Shown in pieces: positions 47,501 to 60,700 of a stretch of DNA of 64,000 nucleotides (positions are counted from its first letter, which is position 1; the number at the start of each line of letters is the position of its first letter). The translations under genes were made by a program, and so were the position numbers. The notes below the pieces were generated by a model that made no database searches, had not been told where the DNA came from, and saw only the letters and a program-made list of their open reading frames with translations. Source of the DNA: Gibbula magus (lineage: Eukaryota > Mollusca > Gastropoda > Trochida > Trochidae). The DNA is taken from contig OW388292.1 in NCBI GenBank assembly GCA_936450465.1, positions 7,831,756 to 7,895,755 of the forward strand. Direction: 5' to 3'.

Positions 47501-50500
47501 ACCAGACATAAGGAAGGACGGAAGGACATAATGACTGCTACTTATACCCAGTAGCGAGGGTATAATAAGTTATTGTTTTGCCAAATATTGAAATATAATT
47601 GCTTAAAATGCAAATCACACATGTATGTTTCGTGACGTAATACGTGGATTACATTGGAGATTGCGTTGGAAACAGTGCATTCGATTAGCCAATTCAGAAG
47701 CTCATGTGCCTTTCAACAGATAATAATAAATATTACCCATACGGGTGAGAAGACACAGGTGATTATTTATGTGATATTTGCACATGTGCTTTCAAGTGAT
47801 TCTCAACGTTGATTGGTCGGTCGGAAAGAATGACTATGACGTCATAAAACAATGGTCTGACGCGACGAATTATCTTATGACGTCACAATGTTACTGTGGC
47901 GACGGGTCCTTCACAGCGGCCGCCCAACATGAAAATGTAATAACCAAGCGTAATTTGGTCAATTTAATTGCATAATGGGTAATATATAGAATAACCAACT
48001 CGATACGAGTGATTACGGGAAATATCCACTCGTCTAAATAATGTTCAGAGCCACTCGCTAAAGCTCGTGGCTGAACATTATTTAGACTCATGGATATTTC
48101 CCGTAATCACTCGTACCTCGTTGGTTATTCTCTAAGTTGTATACTCTCGTGAATTAAATTTTTATATCTCTTTACGACATACATCCTCAGCACAGAAATA
48201 CAAAATCGACTTTATCCGGTAGAAATATTTTGTGTTTGACCTGTTGACAACAGCTTTCGTTTCTTTTGCCCCTTAACATCAAGATAATCAAGATGCTTCA
48301 CGCACCTGCATCCGCGGACGCCACACATTTAGCGGCTGACAGTGACAGCAGGGCACCTCGAGACTTTGTTCCCTCCGCCTGTAACGTGGAGATAACATCA
48401 GTTACTATGCATCTTCAGGTTATCATATCATATCTTGTAGGGTTTGGTTTAGACTCAAAGTTATTGTTTTAAATAAGGAATGTTTACCCGAGACGTTCTG
48501 CTCAGATTGTCTTGCTGAATAAGGACATACAGAGTGAAGTAATGGAATGTATGGAGCAGGTCTTGCATTTGTTCAAAGTGTCAAAGAAACAGAATTCGAA
48601 GATGCAAAAAAACAAAACAATTCGGAAAAAATATACAGCAACCCTCAACAAACGCAAACAAATGATGAACACATAACATGCGGGCAATCAGCAATACATA
48701 ATTAACAAGCACCAGCTAAACACCCATCCTCAACATACCTTCAAACATTATTCGAAACAAGTAATTGTCACAAACGTGACCATGTCCCCCGCCGCAAATA
48801 AGAAATGAGCTAAAAGGATGGACACACGGCTTGTACTGAGTAACGACCATTACATGTTTGATTCATGTTCTTATATCAGGTTAGAACATTTTAAAAAGTG
48901 ATCAAAGAAAATGAGGTCAAGGTCACCCAAATTGACTGGTGTCTTCGTACTCCCCAAATGAAGTTTGGTACCAAATTTGAAGACTCTAGGTCCACCGGTT
49001 CATGAGAGATCGTGGTAACAAGAAACGGGACGGACGGACGAACGGACGTACGGAGCTGAATACTATATCAACAATCGAAAGTTTGAAATTAGTTACAAAA
49101 TCCATTCGCATAAAATTACAAAAGTGATCCCAAACACGTTTATCTTGCTCCATTCTGAATGATGCACATTCTCCCAAACTAGCATCTGGCCAAATTAGAC
49201 AAACCGAAACTTGTGTATTTTGCTGCTATCTAAATGCTTATATTATAGTTCATTACATTAAATTCGAATGAGAGGTCAACGAAACTTGTTTATGTATCGG
49301 ATATATTAGACACATGAAGTTAGAGCCAATGACTCAAGGGACCCTATCCTAATTCCCCACTAAGGTTACTTGACGCAATTCTTCCTAGAAAGCCTGTTAC
49401 AATTGGGTATTAATAAAAAAAAAAAAGGTGAAACACTGAAACATGGATCAATCCTTATTTCATTGCCTACCAAAGAAAGGTTTCTTACTGTTCAGACACA
49501 ACCCGGACAACTTCACGTTAATGTCTGAAATAGCAATAACGGGACACTGAAATAGTAAAAATAGCAACGAAAAGCTATTTATCAGTTACAATTTAAACAA
49601 TGCGATGTGTATTCGACCTGACCAGCTTTTCTAAAAAAAAATCCGTCGAACGTGATGAAATTTTGATAATGGTTACTTTAAAATATTGGAATGCTTTTAA
49701 TGAAGGAGTAAAATAACTTGCATTCTGTCCGCGTTCGAAATGTAAATACGCGGTAGAGGCTTCTTCAAGGTGCGTACTTACGTGTGGTATTCGATTGCGG
49801 AGTTCTTCGTTTGCGAATGTAAATGTACTCACGACAGTAATGGCGGAACATCCGGTTAAGACCTCCCCGTTCTGACACCACACAGACGGTGCTGTCCCCT
49901 GACCGGACACCCTGGTAGTACACTGGAGCTGGGCGGAGGCGGAAGTCGACTCGAGAGTGTACAGGATACCCGGGACGGCTGCAGGTACACGGACAGTATT
50001 ACATTAGATCTTCTAATCATGAATATTACCGTTTATACGGATTGCTATCATGCGGTTTATTCTCTGCTATGTATCATTTCGTTCAAGACTGTGTGGCATT
50101 TATTTCGATCAGTTGTATTTCATTTTCACATGTTGTAGGTATAAAGACAGGCCAATTGATGTGCAAGCATGTTTTCACAAGGAAGTCCCAAAGCGTCTGA
50201 TTTTCAAGATGTTAACCATGGTTAAGGTGACAGACCTGTCTTAATTTCCATTATATCAAACCTGATGCACTCACCAATACAGTCCATGTCTAGAGGTGAC
50301 CACTGCCCAGTGTTCAGACAGACGGTCACTCCCGATGCTGTTGAGAACTGGCCCAACGGACACCTGTAGGTAGCAGTTGAGTTGTACACTGTAGCCTCCA
50401 CATCCACCAACTCGTGGTGGGCGTATACTCGGGCAGCTCCACAGTCCACTACTGCAATGGTGACATCGTCAACTCATGATGAAAACCGCAAACGGGTTCG

Positions 50501-53500
50501 TGAGGAACTAACACATCATCACACCATTGTTACATCACTCAGTTTTTGATGAGTATAGATGATTAATCATTCAGCTTTACACCAAAATATACATGTATGT
50601 ACATGTGTGTCTGAAATGCTTCCACATTAAGGTCACTCTAAACACATTTTGATCAAATGTTCTCGATATGTATTATACTAATTTACATTGCATTAAGGTA
50701 TAATGTCTATAGACATCTACTCCACATATAACCCAGGGCTCTGGTATGGTCCCATCAGCTATCCTATACATTTGTACCAACATATGTGTCTTGTCGGATT
50801 GCTAATAGTAGAATATTATACTAGTATACTAGTAATTCACTAGACTGTGATCACTTACTGGGACAGTCAAGTGTTGGCGTTGACCACGTGCCGTCAGATT
50901 GACAGACACTATTTCCGGATCCGCCATTTTGTTGGTATCCAACGTTACAGGAGTAATCAACAACACTCGAGTACAGCGTGGAGGGGACGGATGTAGCCGT
51001 CATGTTCGTCATAGTGGGAGGGACTCCACAGTCAACCACTGGAATACCGGAGTGAGAGTTGTAAGAGATGAATTATCATTGACCGCAGGTAAGTTTTATC
51101 GGTTATCATTAACATTTTGTTTCCAAGTGAAAACATCAATATTTCAATGAAAGCTGGATACTTAAATCTGTTACAATTCAGCATAGATTTCACATATTAC
51201 AATGTTTCAGAAACGAATACGAAATAAAACATGATTGTATTGTTAAGAAATAGAACACTGAATATATTTTGAACAGGCCAGGTGTTTCATCTGACTATAA
51301 CATAACAGTTACAATACATGTGCCTTTATTGGCTAATGACTTTAACTAATTCTTAAAAATAACAATAATGAAGGATAATCGACTTCATAAAATAATGAAT
51401 TAGTCTTAGACAACTCGGTTAACAAAATAAATGATGTTGAAGGATCTTGTTTCTGTGTAAATATGTATATGAAAAGAGAGAAAGGGAGACATCCATATTT
51501 GTAAGATTGGTGACCTTGATGGAATCTTGTCATCACGCATTAAGGCGAGATGGGACGATGAAATCAAATATTTTAGAATTCGTTTATTTTTTCAAAATAG
51601 CAAGTTTATTATGTCTTTTATCCAAAAATGTAAGAAAATTTGGGGGTCACCGAACGATTTAAAGAGTTATCGGCATTAATAATAACACACCCGTCGGCAA
51701 ATTACGTCATTTTTTACTGATTTGGAGTATTTAAAGTAAGCGATCGTTTTCAACGAATAAACTCCTAATCCTTTCAGATACATTTCAATCACATACGGGG
51801 ATGGATAGCAAATCTATATTTTGACAATTAATGGCGCTAGAAAGAGAAACAAAATTTAAATTAAGCAATTTTTTTTTATTATTAAAAACGGCATTTTTAT
51901 CATCGTGTTTCGCATGTTCATAATTTTTGTTCACTAACACACATTTTTTACATATTGCTAAAACTTTAATATGATGTGCTCAGTTCACTGGAAAAACGAA
52001 TTCAGAAATAATAATAGGGGGTCACCGAACGTTTTTTATCACTTTTTTAAATTACCTACATAAACGTAAAAACCTGACGTCACGGCAGTTTTGATGATTT
52101 CAAGTGTAACTTTGACGGCCTAGCGTATAATCATTATTGAACATATTATCTATCCAAGAGTGAACGGCGAAAGAATAACTATCAGTTGATTATACCAAGT
52201 TATTTTTTGTGGAAACGAAATTCGAGAGGATATCCCTGTGTACATATATATGCTATTAATACATGATTAAAACACAGTCAAATTGAAAGATATTATTGAA
52301 GTTAATATTTTGACGACTTTACATTTCACAACTTGATAAAGACAAGCACACATTTGTTGAAAAATCAAAACAATGAGAATTGAAGCCATTCATCGGCGCT
52401 GCGAGCTGGGAAAACTTCGCTACGTCCTAACAGCATGTTGTTTATTGGTTTTATGATACATTATGTGTTAATATGTAAATATTCTATCAGTGTATATGTG
52501 TTACTATTACAAAAAAATCAAAATTGAGTTAAATATAGCGTGTTTTCATTTCGGCAAAATGTCAATTAACCAAGATGTCGGATACTGCCGACAGATCGGC
52601 GATAGAACTTTCCCTTTAAGTTCGCCACTAACTTGAGATACGCATGTAATTCGAATAACACACGAAGTAACATATTAACCGCGAACATAGGTTACGGTAA
52701 CGTTATGCGACATGTCGTAAAATGACCGTTATGAAGGCGTTACGGTAAATTTTAGCGCTTCCCGTTAGTGTACAGATAAGCCTCCACCCTAAACAACGTA
52801 AATTACATTTTGAGACTTATTCACAACAATAAATAGTTGTCGCAAAATGATACCGTAAGCGGGTTCGATTTCTGGGTCCCATCCCTCCTTAAGTATCTTA
52901 CTTGAAAAAAACCTCACAAGACGACGAAATTTTGATTTTCTAATAACCTTTCGTAAATTTATTGAATGTCATACCTTCACATAAAAGAGTTGGTGTTTCC
53001 CATAATCCATTGGCATCACATCTGCTGATTCCACTTCCGCTTCTGACGTTGAAACCACCATCACAAACATACTGCGCCTCGCTTTCATACAAGGTAGAGG
53101 TGACGTTAAACGTCATATTCACTATTGGAGGGGGGAGGTCACAATCTAGTCCTGCAATAATAAATTAGATGGAAAAAGTAATGAACTGCATAACTTTAAG
53201 CTGTTGATGACAGAGATGTCACATCGATCTGAATGAATTTATATCCACAGCTTTACACTTCGTTATTACAGTGGAATAGCATGATATAGCACTGTCGATC
53301 TAAATTCTTCTAAGATTGAAGACACATATTTGTCAACAAAGCTTGCCTAATCTGCGTTAAGGAAATTAAAGTGTTTCGTGCATACGCCAGTATATGAAAT
53401 TTGAAAATAGTAGCTAATGTCTTTCGGTGAAATACCGTATTCTTTCAGTTGAATAAACTGCTATTGATAATTGTGGGAACACATTATTTAGGAAGTTACA

Positions 53501-56500
53501 AGCAACGATAGAATATAGAATACACGCATATTTGTGTTCATCCACTGTAAATAGATAAATAACATGCACTTCATTCATCGATAAACTGATTAACTGTCAA
53601 CTAATTTGTGATGTTCTCACTTTGACAAGTCATCAATGGTGTCGACCAGCTCGCATCTTCCTGACACTCGATGGTGATCCCACCCGGCTCTTTGGATTCG
53701 AACCCAGAACTGCAGGTGAGAGTGACTTGACTGGAGTACTCGGTAGCGATCACTGTACCAAGATCCATGTTAGTAAAAGGGGAAGGATAGCCGCAGTCGA
53801 CCACTGTGAAGTTAGAGAAACATGCCAAATAGAGCAATGTGCCTTGTATTTGCTTTTTGCAATTTTAAATATCGGAGCCTATATTTACGAGGCTGCCATG
53901 TACTAAGGTATGTGTCAGTGCCATACATATGACTTCCAGACAGATTGGAAAACCTTCAGTGTGTATTACGGTCACATATCGTTACTGGCTCAACAGTTTC
54001 TAAACTTATACATTCAACATGGTTGTGTTTAACGAGCAGTCATATACATCAAATAAAGACTCGCTTAAACCTAAACCCAACTGCCCAATGGGAATTTTTA
54101 ACGACTGTCTGAATGAATGTAAGAAGAAACAAAATAAACTACCGCGATAAAAAAAACAAAACGATACCATTATTTTCAATGACCAAATATAATAATAATG
54201 TCGATTTTAATTGTTTTGATGAAGCATATGTTTTGTAAAGAACTATGGTGTTATGATTTTTTGTATATAACGTTTGCTTTTAATTTAAGGTTTTTTTCTT
54301 TATTTGTATTTAGTTTAATTGGCTCCTTGGGACATAATGTAACTATGTGGCAGTCGTTTTAATATTCGAGAATGAAAGTACCTTGCATTAACAAGTGTTG
54401 TTATATTCCTATTTTCCTGGTAGTTTAGTTCGGACAATCTATTCACAACAGTTACTGATGGATATTGCACATTTCAAACTATGTGATCCAATCTGGGAGT
54501 GGTGCCACCGCCTTCTATTAATGAACATGATTTCTGAATAATAACAATACATAGGGGAGAGCGGGGATGCTTCGGACGGTTTTCAGACAAATCTTCCTGG
54601 ACTATTAAATAGTAAGATATGAAAGCCATGATACATGCCTCAGTAAAGCTTAATATCTTATATATGTATATGCTTTGAATGAGGGTGCTACCTCTCATAG
54701 TAAAATAAGTGTATAAGATTTTGAAAGATATCCACATTGTCCGAAGTTACCCCACAGGTAGGGATACTTCGGACAAGGGGTGGGGTACATCCGGACGCAT
54801 ACTGCTTTTGCTGAAACATCAGTTTATTGCAATGAAGTAAACATGAAAATGAAATGAATATGAATCAACATCAAATATAACTACAAACTACTACTGCAGT
54901 TTTCTGCTATTCTTTAACGACAACGTACATGACATAACATCAAGACAAGTAATCAAAAACGAAATCCAGGATATTTTACAGCACTAAATAATTCTATACA
55001 GCTCTTATAAAAAAAATCTAACAACGAATAAAAGAAGAATCAAAAGTAGTTACACGTTCTGGAAATTCAATAAAATCATTTGAAATATTTATATTGAGGT
55101 TATTGCAAAATGTTTGTATATTTTATTAGTGGCATTGAAGAGAAGGCATGGTTGTGGAAAACAATCTTAACCAATCATACGTCGACGACTCGTTTATCGT
55201 AGCGATGTTTATGAGGGTGTCAAAAATGTACGTGTCTCTCATATATGCGTCTTTGACCAAACATGTGTTTAAAGTCTATTCGCTTCTAACTTACAAGTAT
55301 GTCAACAAAGTAACGTTTAGGAAACTGCAATATAGACCATAACTCATTGAAAATAAGCAACCAGTTTTCATTGAATGGGCATTAACGGTGTAATACCGAA
55401 GCAGATAGTAAATATGCATTGAACAAAGTTTAAAATGTCAAAAGCAAAGGTTTTTGATTAATTACCCTGTCTGTGAAAGTTCAAAACAATCGCACACATA
55501 ATAAGGGACAGGTATGGGGTAGGTTCGTCCAGGTGGACGAAGCTACCCAAATGTTACTTATTTCAGATAAATGTAAATTGACAACCAGACAGGAGAGTTT
55601 ATACGAGAATGAAACTGTCCACACATGAGTTGTGCTTATCACTACAAGGCAAAATTCTATTCCTAAAAAAAACGATGCCTTTTATGGCAGTGAGCGCTTA
55701 CGTTCTGATAGTCAAAAGTTACATTGGATTAAGTAAAAACTTTTCGCGAAAATGGCATGGTTGTTGACGTGGCGCGGGTTTCTTCAACCAATAAAAACAT
55801 CTGTTACAATTTCGGTTTGGGAGTACGAACCATCCCGCTGTCCGAACCATCCCCGCTCTCCCCTACTGCACTGTACTGTACTGTACTGATGCCGCCGGAT
55901 ATACCCATAGTCTGTGTTCACAAGGTAAACATATGAACATGGATGGGAATGAACCCGCAAAGTATTAAAAGGTTGCCTATCACTGATTAACCAAAAGTTA
56001 TGGCCAATGATAACTTTTTCAAGGTCAAAAAGTAAAACTGTATGACCTCATCTTAAAGGTTCCATCACAAAAGATGCACATGTCAAGTATGAAAGGTATC
56101 ATGTTTCATTCGGATCTAGGACAATTGCCACCCGGACAATTCCCACCCAGACAATTCCCACCGGCCAATTGCCACCCGGACAATTACTGAAAAACTGAAC
56201 TTGGTTATCCATAGTGGAATGAACAATATGTCATACCAACCCAAATTGTGGAAAAGATCAACTCAACTCAATTTCAAATGTTTGCCTTGTCACAACACTC
56301 ATTAAATAGCTCAACTTGTCAGCCAAGCCAAGCCTTGATTTATTTCTTAGAGTAATGTCTCAAAATTTCCTTTTTTTAAGGGTGGCAATTGTCCTGGGTG
56401 GGAATTATCCTAGTTGGGAATTGTCCTAGGTGGTAACTGTCCGGGTGGCAATTGGCCGGTGGGAATTGTCTGGGTGGGAATTGTCCGGGTGGCAATTGTC

Positions 56501-57698
56501 CTCCACCCGTTTCATTCATATATAAATACAAGTTTACTGGAGCGGTGTTCGCTAAGCTAGCTAACAAATGCAATGCATGTTGGCTATGTTAAACTATAGA
56601 ATATTACAATGACCGACGTCACCTTCAACGGTCTTCGAGATGTCCACTGGGTCTTTACTATCTACTGTCAAACATAACATTAAGACAAAAAGTGACAGGG
56701 TACGATGTTGCATGTTGCTCGACATGGATGTTCTGAGAGTGCAACTAAAGTTGGTTATTAAAAATCGTACAGTGAAAACGAGCCATTAAGCATTATCGTT
56801 GGTGTATGGTTACTGAGCAAACACTCAATACCGCTGGACACGGGGTCAGTACAGCCACACTGCATCTACCGTCATACAAGCGCCCGGGGATGAATATGAC
56901 ACTAACCTTGACACTGTATGGTGGGGATTGACCATTGTCCAGTGGGTTGACAGACGCTGATTCCCTCCCCCTCAGTGTACGTGTAGCCCACCTGGCACGT
57001 GTAGTTTACTTGGTCCAGGTAGCGAGTGGAGGTGGTCACGCCTGTCTGCAAGTTGAGGAGGGCGTGTGGAGAGCCGCAGTCGATACCTTGGAACAGTGGA
57101 ATAATGATGAATTGTTTCCAGAACTAGCTAGGTCTGCATGGACTGCTATCGGTTTTTACGAGTTTCCGTCGTCGTCGCCCTGTTTTGTTTGGCTATAACT
57201 TCTTCTTTTTCTAAAAATGTTTTAAGAACTAATATGCATTACTTCCTACTTATACCCCTGGGAATTTCTTTTGACATGTTCACATTCAAGGTCAAAGGTC
57301 AAGATCACGAGTTCTGAAATCATTAAAACAATCCTTGTAAACGAGATGACACGAAAAGGTGTGTGCTATGAAAATCTTATTTCATGTGTATCAACTATGG
57401 AAACTTACCAAGATTTGTAAATGTTTTCGTTAAAATCCAAGAAAGGTCAAGGTCACCTCATCGAGGTCACTTCTTAGCGTGCTTTAGCGAATATGCCATA
57501 TTTTAACTATTATCAGTTTTAATAATTTCATGATTGTTATACACAATGAAAAGTTATTATTGAAATTGATTATGTGACCTTGACAATGTCACAATGATAG
57601 TGACGTAACAATGGTATGACGTCATAATACAGCAAGCAGTAGAGTGGACTCATTGCTGTCATATATATGTTGAATTAACTGTTACGAGTAGACGAATA

Positions 57699-57745
<47 letters not shown>

Positions 57746-60700
57746 TTACGGTCACAGACAAGAGTGGACAGGGTCCAGCCACCAGTTATGGAGCACGTGC
57801 TGACACCTGACCCCTGCAGCTGGATGTACCCAGTATCACAAGTATAAGTCGCTTGACCAGTGGACAGTGTGACGAAGTCCAGGTGTGAGCTCGTGTTCTG
57901 GACAGCAGGTGCGTGGCTGCATGGTCCACCTGAAGAAAGGAAACATACATAGTATTGAAAGGTTGGATTGGTCGTGCTACTGTAGATAACAGTATACAAA
58001 CATTGACGAATAGGAACACGAAGATTTTCAGGATAACAACTTCTTTAATGTGAAAATACACGACGTTTCGGGGTATATTCACTCCTTCATCAGGTGGAAT
58101 GTAGGACATACCAAATGTGTTTAAAAAGCAAACAAAAAAAACGGCGAGGAAACTGAAGGAGTGAGTATATATACTCCGAAATGTCGTGTATTTTCACATT
58201 AAAGAAGTTGTTATCCTGAAAATCTTCCTGTTCTGTACTGTTGTGTCCTGTTTTTATGCGTGCCACTTCTAAATGCCCGTCAAAGAATTGACAAATAAGA
58301 CGGCATTCACGAAATTAATATATTGTGATAATCTGAGCGACTTGCGCCTTGTTTATGAACCACTTAGAGGATGTTTGTTGTCGACTCTTCTGACAATACG
58401 GCAGATTTACATTATGTGCGACATGTGAAACGTATCATATATCTGTTGAATTAACTGTTACGAGTAGACGAATATTGTTTTAGAATCCACATTCAATGTT
58501 TATAATCTCATCAAATATCACCGATGTCGGTACCAATATACATTGTAAACATATTGGTAAGATACTTGACCAGTTTCAGACTGAAAGTTAAGCTGCTACA
58601 GTTGGCAATTGTTCTTCTGCCTCTCGCTTTCTATATTCTACCTCATAAGAGAAACACATGAATCATTTATCTTATTATGACGTTTTCCATTAGTCTTACC
58701 TTCCTGTCTATGTCAACTGGTGGTTCAAGCAAAGGGGTTATGATTTAGTTCTATTCTGCTGAGCTTGATCAACCGTTTTACTCTCTTGAAGTTTGAATAT
58801 ATAATTGCAATTTTTGGACGATGTCGTCTTGTAAATTATTGAAAATCCTGATAAACATTACATTCTAAGAAAACAAATAATCTGATGAAATGCATTTTTC
58901 TCAAAAATGACAGATATATCGGAATCAATTGAGCACAAAATCGAGACAATATACACTTGCAATTGATTATTAAGACGATTTTAATTTACAGCATCAACCG
59001 TATAAAAGTATTTCTGTTCTTGAAATAAGTCATCAGTGACTTTGTCACCAGTTGAGTTTCTTTCGGATAAACTATGCAAAACCCTTTCTCATCCACGATC
59101 TCGGATTATTTTCTCAAAAGGACGCTGTTCCCTCCCTTACAGAACACACGTGGACCCAAATAAACACAATGCCAAACATTTCACTACAAGTTAGTGCAAG
59201 TTATGCTACGGTCACACTTACACGATGTCATCCGCGATGTATCACGTGCAACTTCATCTTGATATGCACCTATATGTTCTGGATACACACGCCATTCACA
59301 CTTACAACGAACTTGATGTGCACGTGGCTTTTCGGCGAAGGTCGTATTGAGCTACGATTGGGTAAAATGTTTTGAACATGCTCAAAACTTTCGCGATCAT
59401 CGGGAAACATCGTGAAATACACGCACTATGCACGTGGTGCATAAGTGTTACATCGTACTTTACTCTTGTTTATCGAAGCATTATCGTGTGCAAATTGGTA
59501 TTACGATGCTCCCGTCAACTGTACGAATAGGAAGTGCTAATTGCGAATGTGTTACGTTCACTAAAAGAGATGATTCCGAGCATAAGGCGTCTTTAACAAG
59601 ACACCATTAAGTGTTTTCCACGACATTCAAGTGCTCTTTACAAAAAAAAATGTTTGGGCATGTTTGGTATAAATCTTTATTTCATACTGAAAAGGCCACA
59701 GGTCTATAGCACATACATGATGGATAAATACACACATAAATCCGGGTTACATCGATAATACGTTGTTTCTCTACAGCATTGCATAATGGATAGTTTGACT
59801 ACTAATGCTGACAAGAATTGATTATTTAATTGTATTTGGATGGACATAGTAATATTTTAAAATATATTTACAACGTAATGTATAATACGATGGGCAAATG
59901 AGAAGGAAATGATAGGTCGTGAGACGAACATCTAATTAAATCGTGCTAATGAACGTCTAATTCTTTTATGTTAACACATGATAATTATAATTCATCGATT
60001 AGATCATTTTTGAACATTGAATAATGCAAACATTTGCTTGATAACTAATTTTTTTCACTCCATGTTTGAAGATAGATATCTTTAAGTCTTGTAGTTAATG
60101 ACTGAATAAACGGTGTGTGAAATTCTTCATATTGTGCATTCGGTGTCGACCCGGGAAGTATAAAATATAAATTTCAGAAGTCCCGCCAAATATAATTTCA
60201 ATTTGGGGCAAAGTGCCGTTTAGTTTAATAATAGCTGGAAAAAGGGTATTTACTTGTCAAAACACAACCCGCGAAGGGGGGTGCTTATCAAAGTTGCAGT
60301 TAACAGAGTAAGCATTTGTTTTATTAAGAAAACAAATTCTTCATAAACATCTCTTGTTGAAAAAATTATATAGCAAAAAACTTATCAATGATGTGATTTC
60401 AGGGAAGATCTTAAAAGTTATTTGTAATATGTATGATATTAAGTCTTGTGTTTCATTTGGGGGAAATGATTCTGCTTATTTTTTCATTGTTGTTGAGGAG
60501 TACGCCGGATGAGTTACAGCATAAATGTATCTAGAAAATATTGTGAAAAATGTGGAGGTTGAAAGAGAATATTGAAAAGACTAAAGTAGTTGTGTTTGGA
60601 TCCGGAACTGCAAGGGTGAATTTTCGACAATATTTTGTTGGTGACGTTATTAAAAAAATTTCAGATAGTTATACTTAACTAGAAATAGAATTTCATAAGA

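Noticed and set aside
49783..49978. Longer form of V module 1 exon ending at CACAC|GTAAGT
   Set aside because: Also in phase, but it would add about 17 residues between cysteines and break the spacing that the shorter form gives. It could be an alternative donor.
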